Below, piece by piece: positions 28,258 to 35,887 of a DNA stretch of 64,000 bases. Made by a program: the position numbers and the translations under genes. The notes beneath the pieces are model-generated. The model saw nothing but the letters and a program-made list of their open reading frames with translations, was not told the origin of the DNA and did not search any database. Numbering within the stretch: the stretch's first letter is position 1; the number at the start of each line of letters is the position of its first letter. This stretch comes from Chania multitudinisentens RB-25. GTDB taxonomy: Bacteria > Pseudomonadota > Gammaproteobacteria > Enterobacterales > Enterobacteriaceae. The DNA lies in assembly GCF_000520015.2 (NCBI RefSeq), contig NZ_CP007044.2:4216001-4280000 (forward strand), in the 5' to 3' direction.

Positions 28258-29560
28258 GGGCCTGGACCTTGGCTCCGTAATCATTGATTGCCTGCCATTG
28301 TGCCGGCAACCCTGAAAAATCAGCTTCAGCCACACCAAGGCGCACAGCCTGGTCGACCACGATACGGGCAACATCAAAGTGACGTGCGCGCGGATATTGC
28401 GCCAGATAATCGCGCATGACCGCCCCTAAATTGAGCGGCATTTTTTGTTCCTGATAAACCTGCAATGCCTGTTCGATCATCGCAGCCAGTTGCTCACGAA
28501 TTTCGCTGAATTCTTCATATTCCAGATCGGGCGGCAATTCTCCGGTGACTTCCTCACTGCGCAACGCCAGTTCTTCATCGCGCATATCGAACAGACGTTC
28601 AGCGTTGGCATACGTCAGCGCCCAAGGGTGCTCAAAATAGTTTTGCACCGACTGCCGCAAACGCTGTGCAAACACGCGGTTTTTATCCATGTCGATGGCG
28701 GTACGGATAAATTTGTGCACATGGCGATCATAGCCAATCCACAGATCAATGGCCTGTTGGCCCCAACTGATGATCCGGTCCAGCTTGCTTTGCAGATCAA
28801 ACACCAGCTTATCGACGAAACCAAGCTCCCCTTCGCCCAACGTGGCATCCTGAATACGTAACAGGTTAGCCTGCAATTTATCGCCCGCGGCTTCCAGCGT
28901 ATCCTGCAATTCACGCAAGGTTCCCGAGGTTTCTGACAGCAACATCTCACAGCTGGAGATCGCCGCGCGCCAATCCTGGTTCAGCAGTGCGGCAATATCT
29001 TCTTTTACGCTCTGCTGCTGTTCATCCATCAGACGCTGCGTCAGATCGATACTGTCGAAGATCTCGGCAACCGAATATTTCAATGGCGCGAAAACGTTAC
29101 GGTGCCAGTGAAAATCATCACCGCCTTCTTCGGCAGCATCGGCGGCGCGTTTGAGTTCCTCTGCCACGATAGATAACTGCATTGAAAGACGCAGGGTCGA
29201 AAACTCACGCTGGCGAATGTAATAATCAGTAATGCCGATGCCCAGCGGGGTTAAGCGATAGATGGCATTGCCATCGGCCAGTTCGCTGGTAAAGCGGTTC
29301 AACAAACGCTGGCGCACCATATCGTTGATCGCATTGTTAGCGCGAATGGCGACGGTTTCATGCGTCTGCTCAAAACCTTTACTGACATGGCGGAATGCAT
29401 CAACCAACTCACCTTCGCTCATCTCTCCATCCAACCGTTCGCTATTTAGCGTGGCGATAGCCAGCAAAAACGCAAGACGCTCCGTAGGGAGCGAAATAGA
29501 GAAATCATTTTTTCGTGCCCAGGCAACCAGTTCGGGTACTGTCTGGGAAAACTCACTCAT
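28238..29560 (-). CDS. mukF: Kleisin subunit MukF
   Basis: Kleisin that bridges MukB heads and binds MukE dimers. 440 residues as in E. coli. N-terminal winged-helix dimerisation domain (MSEFSQTVPELVAWARKNDF), central helical MukE-binding region, and C-terminal winged helix binding the MukB cap (LAQYPRARHFDVARIVVDQA). AAGGA lies 6 bases ahead of the ATG, which overlaps the cmoM stop as ATGA. Confidence 0.96.
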   Translation of the reverse strand: MSEFSQTVPELVAWARKNDFSISLPTERLAFLLAIATLNSERLDGEMSEGELVDAFRHVSKGFEQTHETVAIRANNAINDMVRQRLLNRFTSELADGNAIYRLTPLGIGITDYYIRQREFSTLRLSMQLSIVAEELKRAADAAEEGGDDFHWHRNVFAPLKYSVAEIFDSIDLTQRLMDEQQQSVKEDIAALLNQDWRAAISSCEMLLSETSGTLRELQDTLEAAGDKLQANLLRIQDATLGEGELGFVDKLVFDLQSKLDRIISWGQQAIDLWIGYDRHVHKFIRTAIDMDKNRVFAQRLRQSVQNYFEHPWALTYANAERLFDMRDEELALRSEEVTGELPPDLEYEEFSEIREQLAAMIEQALQVYQEQKMPLNLGAVMRDYLAQYPRARHFDVARIVVDQAVRLGVAEADFSGLPAQWQAINDYGAKVQAHVIDKY

Positions 29561-30342
29561 AGTTCGTCCTTCAGGTTGGGTTTATGCGCCATGACGTGAA
29601 TATAACGCCCCAAACTCACATAGGGCTCTTGCCGGCAATAATGCTGTTCAAGCGCCAATAACTCTTCAAATTTCTGCGTCTGCAACTGCCTGCTTTGCAG
29701 ATAGTCATGGAAAACCCTCACGCCGGTTTTCCCTGAAATCTGCATTCCTAACTGCTCCAGCCAGGCATAAACCTGTAGCGGCTGGTGCGGATACTGCGGT
29801 GACAAAGAACGCTTGCGGCGCCTTCTGACCTCGGGAGCTACCAGTTGGAAATTACCCAACACCACGTTACGCATCAAAAGCCCATTGGCATTAAAAAACA
29901 TCAGTGATAGCGCACCACCCGGCAGCAAACACTCAAACAACGCCGCCAATGCGGCCTGCGGTTCAGCAATCCATTCCAGAACAGCATGAAACAATATCAG
30001 ATCGACCGACTGTTCCAAGTACTGCCTGATGTCCTGCGCCGAACTTTGTACAAATTGCATGTTCTGGCTCACACCTTTTTGCTCTGCCAACAGAGCAGCG
30101 CGTTGGATCATCTCACCAGAAAGATCGCACAACAACACGTGATGCCCTAATTCTGCCAACTGACAGGCCAGATGCCCCTCGCCACCACCGGCATCCAGAA
30201 TGCGCAGCGGCCGCTGCGGCAACTGCGCCAACAACGTGTTCAGATCCTGCCAGACTACCGCCTGGCGGATTTTCCCCTTGGTTGTGCCGTAAATATTACG
30301 CGCAAATTTCTCCGCAATATCATCAAAATTGCGATCCTGCAT
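29557..30342 (-). CDS. cmoM: tRNA 5-carboxymethoxyuridine methyltransferase CmoM
   Basis: SAM-dependent enzyme (formerly SmtA) that methylates cmo5U34 to mcmo5U34 in certain tRNAs. Rossmann motif LDAGGGEGHLA near residue 50, acidic LLCDLSGEMIQRA, and ILFHAVLEWIAEP near 125. The length of 261 residues equals E. coli when started at MQDRNFDDIAEKFARN; the open frame extends to 30717 but that extension overlaps the divergent elyC and lacks similarity. First gene of the cmoM-mukFEB operon. Confidence 0.94.
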   Translation of the reverse strand: MQDRNFDDIAEKFARNIYGTTKGKIRQAVVWQDLNTLLAQLPQRPLRILDAGGGEGHLACQLAELGHHVLLCDLSGEMIQRAALLAEQKGVSQNMQFVQSSAQDIRQYLEQSVDLILFHAVLEWIAEPQAALAALFECLLPGGALSLMFFNANGLLMRNVVLGNFQLVAPEVRRRRKRSLSPQYPHQPLQVYAWLEQLGMQISGKTGVRVFHDYLQSRQLQTQKFEELLALEQHYCRQEPYVSLGRYIHVMAHKPNLKDEL

Positions 30343-30389
30343 GAATAACGGCTCCGCTGATTTTAGCTGGGGCCGAAAGCCAGCACAGC

Positions 30390-30414
30390 TGCAACTTAAA
30401 AGATGAAGGGTATA
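30390..30414. repeat. Half copy of palindromic intergenic repeat
   Basis: The 25 bases beginning TGCAACTT and ending GGGTATA match one arm of the repeat at 57268-57292 with 6 mismatches; the last 12 bases (ATGAAGGGTATA) are identical to the pyrD-leader copy read in the opposite orientation. Lies between divergent cmoM and elyC. Confidence 0.5.
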
Positions 30415-30502
30415 TTTTGGCACAGACTGGCTTAGAATGAATCTTCTTGCAGCATGATTACGCCCGGATGTCGTTTTTTCGCCCAAAAGGACCTGATTTC
30501 TG

Positions 30503-31276
30503 ATGTTGTTCAACCTAAAAAAATTCATCGCCAACCTGTTAATGCCGCTACCTGCCCTCCTGCTATTAATGGGGCTCGCACTGCTGCTGTTATGGTTTAC
30601 CCGCTGGCAAAAAAGTGGCAAGGCATTGTTGAGCCTGAGCTGGCTGTTGTTACTGCTTTTCAGCCTGCAACCCGTAGCAGACCGTTTGTTACAACCGCTT
30701 GAGGCAAAATATACCACTTATCCTGGTGGCGCTCGGGTTGATTACATCGTGGTCTTGGGCGGCAGTTACACCTTCAATCCCAATTGGGCCCCCAGTTCAA
30801 ATCTGATTGGTAATAGCCTGCCCCGGGTAACCGAAGGAGTCAGACTCTACCTCTCACAGCCGGGTAGCAAAATGGTGTTTACCGGTGCTCGCGGAGCCAA
30901 TACCTTGAGCAATGCCGCGACTGCCGCGCGAGTCGCAGAGAGCCTGGGAGTACCACGCAGCGATATAGTGATTCTGGAACGCCCATTGGATACAGAGCAG
31001 GAGGCTGCCCAAGTCGCCAAACTGGTCGGGCAGAAACCGTTCATTCTGGTCACTTCAGCCAACCATCTGCCACGTGCGATGCGCTTTTTCGAAGCCCAGG
31101 GGTTACAACCGATCCCGGCACCGGCTAACCAATTGGCGATCAGTTCACCGTTGTCGATTTGGGACCGAGTCATGCCATCCGCAATGTTCCTTGGCCACAC
31201 TGAACGCGCGGTGTATGAAACGCTTGGCCGCCTGTGGCAGAAAATGAAAAGCGGCAACGAGATAACGCCGGATTAG
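30503..31276 (+). CDS. elyC: Envelope biogenesis factor ElyC
   Basis: Inner-membrane protein needed for normal peptidoglycan synthesis and undecaprenyl-carrier use in E. coli (YcbC). 257 residues: two N-terminal hydrophobic segments (LMPLPALLLLMGLALLLLWF and ALLSLSWLLLLLFSL), then a DUF218/SanA-like periplasmic domain with VDYIVVLGGSYTFNPNW, NSLPRVTEGVRLY and LVTSANHLPRAMRFF. AAGGA is 11 bases upstream of the ATG, a rather long spacing. Confidence 0.92.
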   Translation: MLFNLKKFIANLLMPLPALLLLMGLALLLLWFTRWQKSGKALLSLSWLLLLLFSLQPVADRLLQPLEAKYTTYPGGARVDYIVVLGGSYTFNPNWAPSSNLIGNSLPRVTEGVRLYLSQPGSKMVFTGARGANTLSNAATAARVAESLGVPRSDIVILERPLDTEQEAAQVAKLVGQKPFILVTSANHLPRAMRFFEAQGLQPIPAPANQLAISSPLSIWDRVMPSAMFLGHTERAVYETLGRLWQKMKSGNEITPD

Positions 31277-31309
31277 TCGTTATCTCCACTCAGTGCGCTT
31301 CTTACTGCT

Positions 31310-32206
31310 TTAGGTGGCAAGCCAGGGCAATAACTGTTTCGAAGCATGATCGAACAGCATTCGATCCAGCTTGCCGGTATGAGTCATTCTGGCTACCGCT
31401 TCCCACACCACATACAACCAACGGCGCACCAGGAATGATTCTGCTACTGGTGCACGTTGCAAATAGCGGAACAACAGCTGATCCGGCATACCCGCTTCGC
31501 ACAACCGGAACAGCTCATACTCCCGCGGAGCCCACAGCATCATGCCTGGGTTAAGCATCGCCAGCAGTTGATCGGTTTTGGCATCTTTCAGCATGCTGCG
31601 CAACGAAAGATTGCCATGCACCAGCACACAAGGATCGTCAAAACCGCTAAAGAAACTGGGAAGCGCTTCTCGAGTCCGATAAAGCAGACGGCGATCCGCC
31701 ATACTCAACAACGGTGAATTAAGGTTACTCAGAGTTGACCAAAGTACTTCAACACGCTGCTGATACCAGCAGAACCAGTTGTTTTCCTGCGTACTATCCA
31801 CCGTCCCAACGCAGCCGTGGCTATCAATACGATGCCAAGCCAACACACCATCAATAATCTGGTCCATCAGCATATTCCAGCGGTCGGGTGTACGCGTTGG
31901 AGCCTCCACCGAAACACCACGCAGGCGTTCGATCAGTAAGATTTCTTTATAGAAAGACCGGTAGGTATATACCCGCCCATAAACCGTCGGTAGACGAATA
32001 TCCCCTTCACGTGCCAGCATGGAAAGCTTATAAGCCTCCTGCTGCGCGATCCCCTCACAAACAAAGCTTTTCGCCATCAGCGGAATCACATGATTCTGCT
32101 GGTCATACAATGAATACAGATGAGCATAAGGTTGCTCACTAATACGTTCCAAGCGGCTGATGGATTCACCCAGCACAATACTCAATTCGGCACGCAACTG
32201 CTCCAT
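31310..32206 (-). CDS. ycbJ: YcbJ family protein, phosphotransferase-like
   Basis: 298-residue cytoplasmic protein of unknown function, matching E. coli YcbJ in length and context. The fold appears to be that of aminoglycoside phosphotransferase/kinase-like proteins: an N-lobe with LIERLRGVSVEAP and a loop VLVHGNLSLRSMLKD near residue 195 where active kinases have HGDxxxxN. Asp is replaced by Asn and the later Asn by Ser, so normal phosphotransfer is doubtful. A DFG-like metal site is also not clear (LNPGMMLWAPREYE). GGAGG is 9 bases upstream. Confidence 0.85.
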   Translation of the reverse strand: MEQLRAELSIVLGESISRLERISEQPYAHLYSLYDQQNHVIPLMAKSFVCEGIAQQEAYKLSMLAREGDIRLPTVYGRVYTYRSFYKEILLIERLRGVSVEAPTRTPDRWNMLMDQIIDGVLAWHRIDSHGCVGTVDSTQENNWFCWYQQRVEVLWSTLSNLNSPLLSMADRRLLYRTREALPSFFSGFDDPCVLVHGNLSLRSMLKDAKTDQLLAMLNPGMMLWAPREYELFRLCEAGMPDQLLFRYLQRAPVAESFLVRRWLYVVWEAVARMTHTGKLDRMLFDHASKQLLPWLAT

Positions 32207-32314
32207 TGGGCAAAACCCTCCAGATTAAGGAAAAGGCACCTTCCATCATTGAACGGTGCACAGCGAAATTCTCCAACGCAGATCAATAAAATAGTGATAA
32301 ACAAACCAGCAATG

Positions 32315-32337
32315 AAACGGCCAGAGTGATCTGGCCG
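32315..32337 (-). terminator. Terminator after kdsB
   Basis: Perfect 8-bp stem CGGCCAGA / TCTGGCCG with loop GTGA, 10 bases beyond the kdsB stop. On the minus strand it is followed by TTTCATT. Confidence 0.7.
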
Positions 32338-32346
32338 ACAAAATAA

Positions 32347-33096
32347 TCAGTTTTTAATGCTGTCCCGCACACGCTGCAAATCTTCTGGTGTATCAACGCC
32401 CACGCTCGGCACGGCCCTCGCCACTGCAACGTGAATTTTCTCGCCGTACCACAGCACGCGCAACTGCTCCAGCAGTTCGATCTGCTCAAGCTGGCTTGGT
32501 TGCCAGCTAACGTAACGGCGCACAAATCCAGCACGATAGGCATAAATCCCGATATGGCGCAGCAGGCTATCACCAATGCTGGCTTGCGATTTGGCAAAAC
32601 GCTCGCGATCCCAAGGGATAGTGGCACGCGAGAAATAGAGCGCATAACCCTGCGCGTCCATCACCACTTTAACCGCATTCGGGTTAAACGCTTCTTCCGC
32701 GCTTTCAATGGGCACGGCCAACGTTGCCATCCCGGCCTGGCAGGAGGCCAGGTTTTCGGCCACCTGGCGGATGATAACCGGCGGAATCAACGGTTCATCC
32801 CCCTGCACGTTAACGATGATTTCATCATCGGTAAAACCGCATTTCTCGATGACTTCCGCCAAACGCTCAGTACCAGAATGGTGATCCGGGCTGGTCATGC
32901 AAACCTCACCCCCGGCAGCCTGCACCACTTTTGCAACGTCGGGGTGATCGGTAGCAACAATCACGCGGGAAGCCCCGGACTCACGGGCCCGCTCCATGAC
33001 GTGTATCACCATCGGTTTACCGTGGATATCGGCGAGAGGTTTACCCGGCAATCGGGTGGATGCGTAACGAGCAGGAATAATAGCGATAAAACTCAT
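32347..33096 (-). CDS. kdsB: CMP-KDO synthetase (3-deoxy-manno-octulosonate cytidylyltransferase)
   Basis: Activates Kdo as CMP-Kdo for the lipopolysaccharide inner core. 249 residues (E. coli 248). Nucleotide-binding motif IPARYASTRLPGKPLADI at the N-terminus, ATDHPDVAK near residue 50, NVQGDEPLIPP near 100, and GIYAYRAGFVRRYV near 185. The start overlaps the ycaR stop by 4 bases (ATGA). Confidence 0.96.
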   Translation of the reverse strand: MSFIAIIPARYASTRLPGKPLADIHGKPMVIHVMERARESGASRVIVATDHPDVAKVVQAAGGEVCMTSPDHHSGTERLAEVIEKCGFTDDEIIVNVQGDEPLIPPVIIRQVAENLASCQAGMATLAVPIESAEEAFNPNAVKVVMDAQGYALYFSRATIPWDRERFAKSQASIGDSLLRHIGIYAYRAGFVRRYVSWQPSQLEQIELLEQLRVLWYGEKIHVAVARAVPSVGVDTPEDLQRVRDSIKN

Positions 33097-33275
33097 GCGT
33101 GTTTCTCATCCAGTGATAATGAACGCGCTTCGTTTTCCAGTAAAACCGGAATGCCATCGCGCAGTGGGTAGGCCAAGCCGTCCACTTTACAGACCAGTTC
33201 CTGATTTTCTTTATTGAAATAGAGCTTACCGTTGCAGACCGGGCAGGCAACGATTTCAAGTAAACGGTGATCCAT
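33093..33275 (-). CDS. ycaR: UPF0434/Trm112-like zinc protein YcaR
   Basis: Small 60-residue protein, MDHRLLEIVACPVCNGKLYF, with the Trm112-type CPVC pair and the conserved FPLRDGIPVLL-like segment (here YPLRDGIPVLLENEA). Only one Cys pair plus Cys in ELVCKVDG are visible, so zinc binding may be partial. A strong GGAGGAAGC lies directly before the ATG at 33275; the longer open frame to 33374 is not supported. Coupled to kdsB, as in E. coli. Confidence 0.92.
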   Translation of the reverse strand: MDHRLLEIVACPVCNGKLYFNKENQELVCKVDGLAYPLRDGIPVLLENEARSLSLDEKHA

Positions 33276-33386
33276 GCTTCCTCCAAGGAAGAGATAAGTA
33301 CCTGAGGATAGCATAATGCGATAAAGCTGGTTAATCATCGCCTGATTAATTCGGGCGAACACTCTAACCAGCAATATTAAAATGCG

Positions 33387-34613
33387 TTATTCCACACGCC
33401 ACCCAGCCGCCCACTCTACCGCCAACGGAGCCGGTATATTCCCCAGCGTTACCTGCTGTGCGCCATGCCATTTCGCCAAGCGGGTGATGGCTTGCCGGAT
33501 ATCCTGACAGCGCTGCTTATTCAACCCGACCTTCGCTTCCAGATGAAAACTGAGCATCTCAAACACACCCTGTTTGCGGTGCATTTTCGCATCGACTCGG
33601 CCAATCAGTTCACCCCGTTGCAATACCGGCAATGTGAAATAACCATACTGACGTTTTTCCTTCGGCGTATAACATTCCAGCCGGTAGTCAAAATTGAACA
33701 GTTCCAGCGCACGGCGGCGATCCCATACCACAGGGTCAAAGGGAGAAAGCAAACAGGTTACGCTGGATTTCAATTTATCTTGTTCAGCTAAGGCCAGCTC
33801 CGTTGCTAATGACTGGTGGACATAAAACGCCCCTTCCAGCCCATCGATTCTCACCGGCAGAATCTCCCCCTGCTCCAGCAGCGTTTCTAACAGCTTTTTG
33901 GGAGCTACACGCTTCAGGCGGTAGTAATCCGCCAGCCATTCTGCCTTGAAAATCCCCAAATGACGGCAACTGCGGCATAGCATGTCCTGTTGCGCCTTAT
34001 CCTGTGGCAAGGCATGAATACTGTCATCCCATTCAGGCAGTAGCCGTTGGGTAAGATCATAAACACGATGGAAATTACGGCGTTCAGCCACCATCAGCTT
34101 ACCGGTGGTGAACAGGATTTCCAGATGGCGTTTTTCTGGCTTCCAATCCCACCAGCCATTAGCCCCTTTCTTTTCCGCAGTAAAATCTGCCGAACGCACG
34201 GGGCCATGAGCTTCAATGTGCTGCAACAGCTCATCAATGGCGGCCTGATGTTGCTGCACCCAGGCTTGGGAATATTTCCACCCCAGCCTTTGCGGTTGCA
34301 ACATGCGGTGACGTAACAATCCAAAATCATCAATAGGTAGAAAACAGGCCTCATGCGCCCAGTATTCAAACAGTTTACGCGCCGCTAGCGCCTGTTCCAG
34401 CCACTCTGGCGGATAATCCCCCAAACGGTTGAACAGAACCAGGTAAGGGCTACGCGCCACCACGCTGATAGTATCGATTTGCAACAATCCCATACGTTTG
34501 ATCGCAGCAACGACATCATCGGGTTGCGCTTTGCGTTTAACGGGGGACAGTAATCCTTGAGCGGCAAGATGAAGCGCACGGGCGGAGGAAAGAGAAATAA
34601 CCGGGATTGACAT
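33387..34613 (-). CDS. ycaQ: DNA glycosylase YcaQ (interstrand crosslink repair)
   Basis: HTH_42/AlkZ-like winged-helix glycosylase; E. coli YcaQ unhooks N7-linked DNA crosslinks and alkylated bases. 408 residues (E. coli 410). The catalytic QxD motif appears in LLQIDTISVVARSPY near residue 43, followed by EYWAHEACFLP, WKPEKRHLE and LLSPFDPVVWDRRRALELF. The frame opens at a TTG four codons earlier (34625), but the ATG at 34613 (MSIPVISLSSARALHLAAQGL) is the family start. 111 bases upstream of ycaR; in E. coli this cluster continues from lpxK, but here it is separated from it. Confidence 0.93.
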   Translation of the reverse strand: MSIPVISLSSARALHLAAQGLLSPVKRKAQPDDVVAAIKRMGLLQIDTISVVARSPYLVLFNRLGDYPPEWLEQALAARKLFEYWAHEACFLPIDDFGLLRHRMLQPQRLGWKYSQAWVQQHQAAIDELLQHIEAHGPVRSADFTAEKKGANGWWDWKPEKRHLEILFTTGKLMVAERRNFHRVYDLTQRLLPEWDDSIHALPQDKAQQDMLCRSCRHLGIFKAEWLADYYRLKRVAPKKLLETLLEQGEILPVRIDGLEGAFYVHQSLATELALAEQDKLKSSVTCLLSPFDPVVWDRRRALELFNFDYRLECYTPKEKRQYGYFTLPVLQRGELIGRVDAKMHRKQGVFEMLSFHLEAKVGLNKQRCQDIRQAITRLAKWHGAQQVTLGNIPAPLAVEWAAGWRVE

Positions 34614-34722
34614 GTTGATATCCAAGGTGATTAAACAATCGCCTGATAATAAAGGATATCAGAAAAATTTTCTTCGCCAGTGCGTGGGGTGGCGGCACCG
34701 GCACTGGCGAGAAAGAGGTAGC

Positions 34723-34944
34723 TTAGAACGCGATCACGTCCGCCGCTGACAGCCCGTGAGAGCTGCGATAGATCGAGAACTCAACGTCCTGACCTTCATT
34801 TAACGATTTGTTTTTGGTATTGGCGATAGCACGGCGGCTAACATAAATTTCGTCACTACCATCAATCGGAGAAATAAAACCATAGCCTTCGCTCTGATTA
34901 AACCATTTCACACGACCCATTTTTAATACAGTATTTTTAAACAT
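34723..34944 (-). CDS. Divergent cold-shock-domain protein
   Basis: 73-residue protein with a single cold-shock (OB-fold) domain: GRVKWFNQSEGYGFISP, then DEIYVSRRAIANTKNKSL and HGLSAADVIAF. RNP1 is EGYGFI in place of KGFGFI. RNP2 is IYVSRRAI where canonical Csps have VFVHFSAI, losing the His and an aromatic that stack on nucleic acid. An extended N-terminus MFKNTVLKM precedes the domain. AAGGA is 7 bases ahead of the ATG. It recalls the diverged CspF/CspH-like group, but I cannot assign an orthologue. Single-strand nucleic acid binding is likely weaker or of altered specificity. Confidence 0.8.
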   Translation of the reverse strand: MFKNTVLKMGRVKWFNQSEGYGFISPIDGSDEIYVSRRAIANTKNKSLNEGQDVEFSIYRSSHGLSAADVIAF

Positions 34945-34985
34945 AATTTAATTCCTTTCACTTGAGCGCCCTTAACAACGTTATT

Positions 34986-35015
34986 TTTATAATTGTATGG
35001 ACGCTACCAGCTCAA
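34986..35015 (-). promoter_or_regulatory. Candidate promoter of the divergent csp gene
   Basis: Minus-strand -35 TTGAGC (35015-35010) and -10 TATAAA (34991-34986) with an 18-base spacer, giving a leader of about 35 bases. Shorter than the long leaders of classical cold-induced csp genes. Confidence 0.45.
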
Positions 35016-35050
35016 TCTAAAGTTTCTCGTAACAAACCTCTTGTGAGCAA

Positions 35051-35076
35051 AAAATAAAAACCCGCACTTTGGCGGG
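35051..35076 (-). terminator. Terminator after the cspE-like gene
   Basis: Stem CCCGC / GCGGG (35061-35065, 35072-35076) and, on the minus strand, a following TTTTTATTTTTT run, 90 bases beyond the gene. It should separate the two csp genes into independent transcripts. Confidence 0.8.
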
Positions 35077-35165
35077 CTGGTTAAACTTAATATCTTCCGC
35101 AATAAATCAGCACAAATGCGTCATTATGGTTGTATTAAGTTCTCTATACGCGATTCTCTGTTAAC

Positions 35166-35375
35166 TTACAGAGTCACAACGTTGGCGGCAGCCGGCCCGC
35201 GCGGGCTGTCCTGAATGGTGTACTCAACACGCTGGCCTTCTGCCAGAGTCTTGAAACCTTCGGTCATGATTGCGGAAAAGTGTACAAATACATCTTTACC
35301 ACCGTCTTGCTGTTCAATGAAACCAAAACCTTTGCTTTCGTTAAACCACTTAACCTGACCCATTTTCTTAGACAT
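35166..35375 (-). CDS. Cold shock protein, CspA/CspE family
   Basis: 69-residue single cold-shock domain with both nucleic-acid motifs intact: RNP1 KGFGFI and RNP2 VFVHFSAI in VKWFNESKGFGFIEQQDG and KDVFVHFSAIMTEGFKTL. The basic/aromatic surface implies single-stranded RNA/DNA binding and RNA chaperone or antiterminator activity. Closest by eye to CspE/CspC, but I do not assign a symbol. AAGGT is 7 bases ahead of the ATG. No clear cold box was seen in the roughly 140 bases upstream. Confidence 0.92.
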   Translation of the reverse strand: MSKKMGQVKWFNESKGFGFIEQQDGGKDVFVHFSAIMTEGFKTLAEGQRVEYTIQDSPRGPAAANVVTL

Positions 35376-35887
35376 TACATTTACCTTTTAAATATTTTTA
35401 CACAACCTGCCATCAGGCAATTTGGCCGTTTTCAGAATCATTACTTATGGGAAGTACTTAGAAGGTTCGTCTTTGAAGCGGAATCAGATGATAACGTTTT
35501 GGGAGGAACTGCTTAACTCTACACTTGAACATAAATAGGTCTGCATCACAGGCCGGGGCGTATTTACTCATAAAAATCTCACCAACACAAGGGTTTTATC
35601 ACAATACTTCTTCCAACGTGGGATATATTATTCCTATCTCTATGATAATCGATAGGTTAATCGCCGCCGCTCATCTTACCAAAAGGCTTTTGCTCATCTT
35701 CTCTTTCCGATATTCATCTTCAATAGAACTAAATGAGAGCTAACGCATAAAACACTAATATCGTTAGTCAATTTATGACAGTTCCCAATCGGAGTGACTA
35801 AACTTCAGATAAAAACAAGATGAGTGATTTTCCGGCTGGCACGGAATCACGCTCATCAGGCTTTAATTAATCAAAGGAGCTATGCGC
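35376..35887. other. Intergenic region csp/hglS (512 bases)
   Basis: AT-rich region holding the divergent promoters of the cspE-like gene and hglS; no protein-coding gene is supported. The cspE-like leader contains a small hairpin TTGCC-TGAT-GGCA on the minus strand (about 35412-35422). The hglS side carries the large inverted repeat listed next. Confidence 0.5.
35819..35857 (+). promoter_or_regulatory. Large inverted repeat in the hglS leader
   Basis: Imperfect 16-base arms GATGAGTGATTTTCCG (35819-35834) and CGGAATCACGCTCATC (35842-35857) around a 7-base loop, ending 17 bases before the AGGAG of hglS. Could be an operator, an attenuator (CAGGCTTTAATT follows) or a stabilising hairpin. Confidence 0.5.

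Noticed and set aside
30343..30717. N-terminal extension of cmoM by 125 residues
   Set aside because: The extension overlaps divergent elyC, lacks family similarity, and MQDRNFDD matches the known CmoM start.
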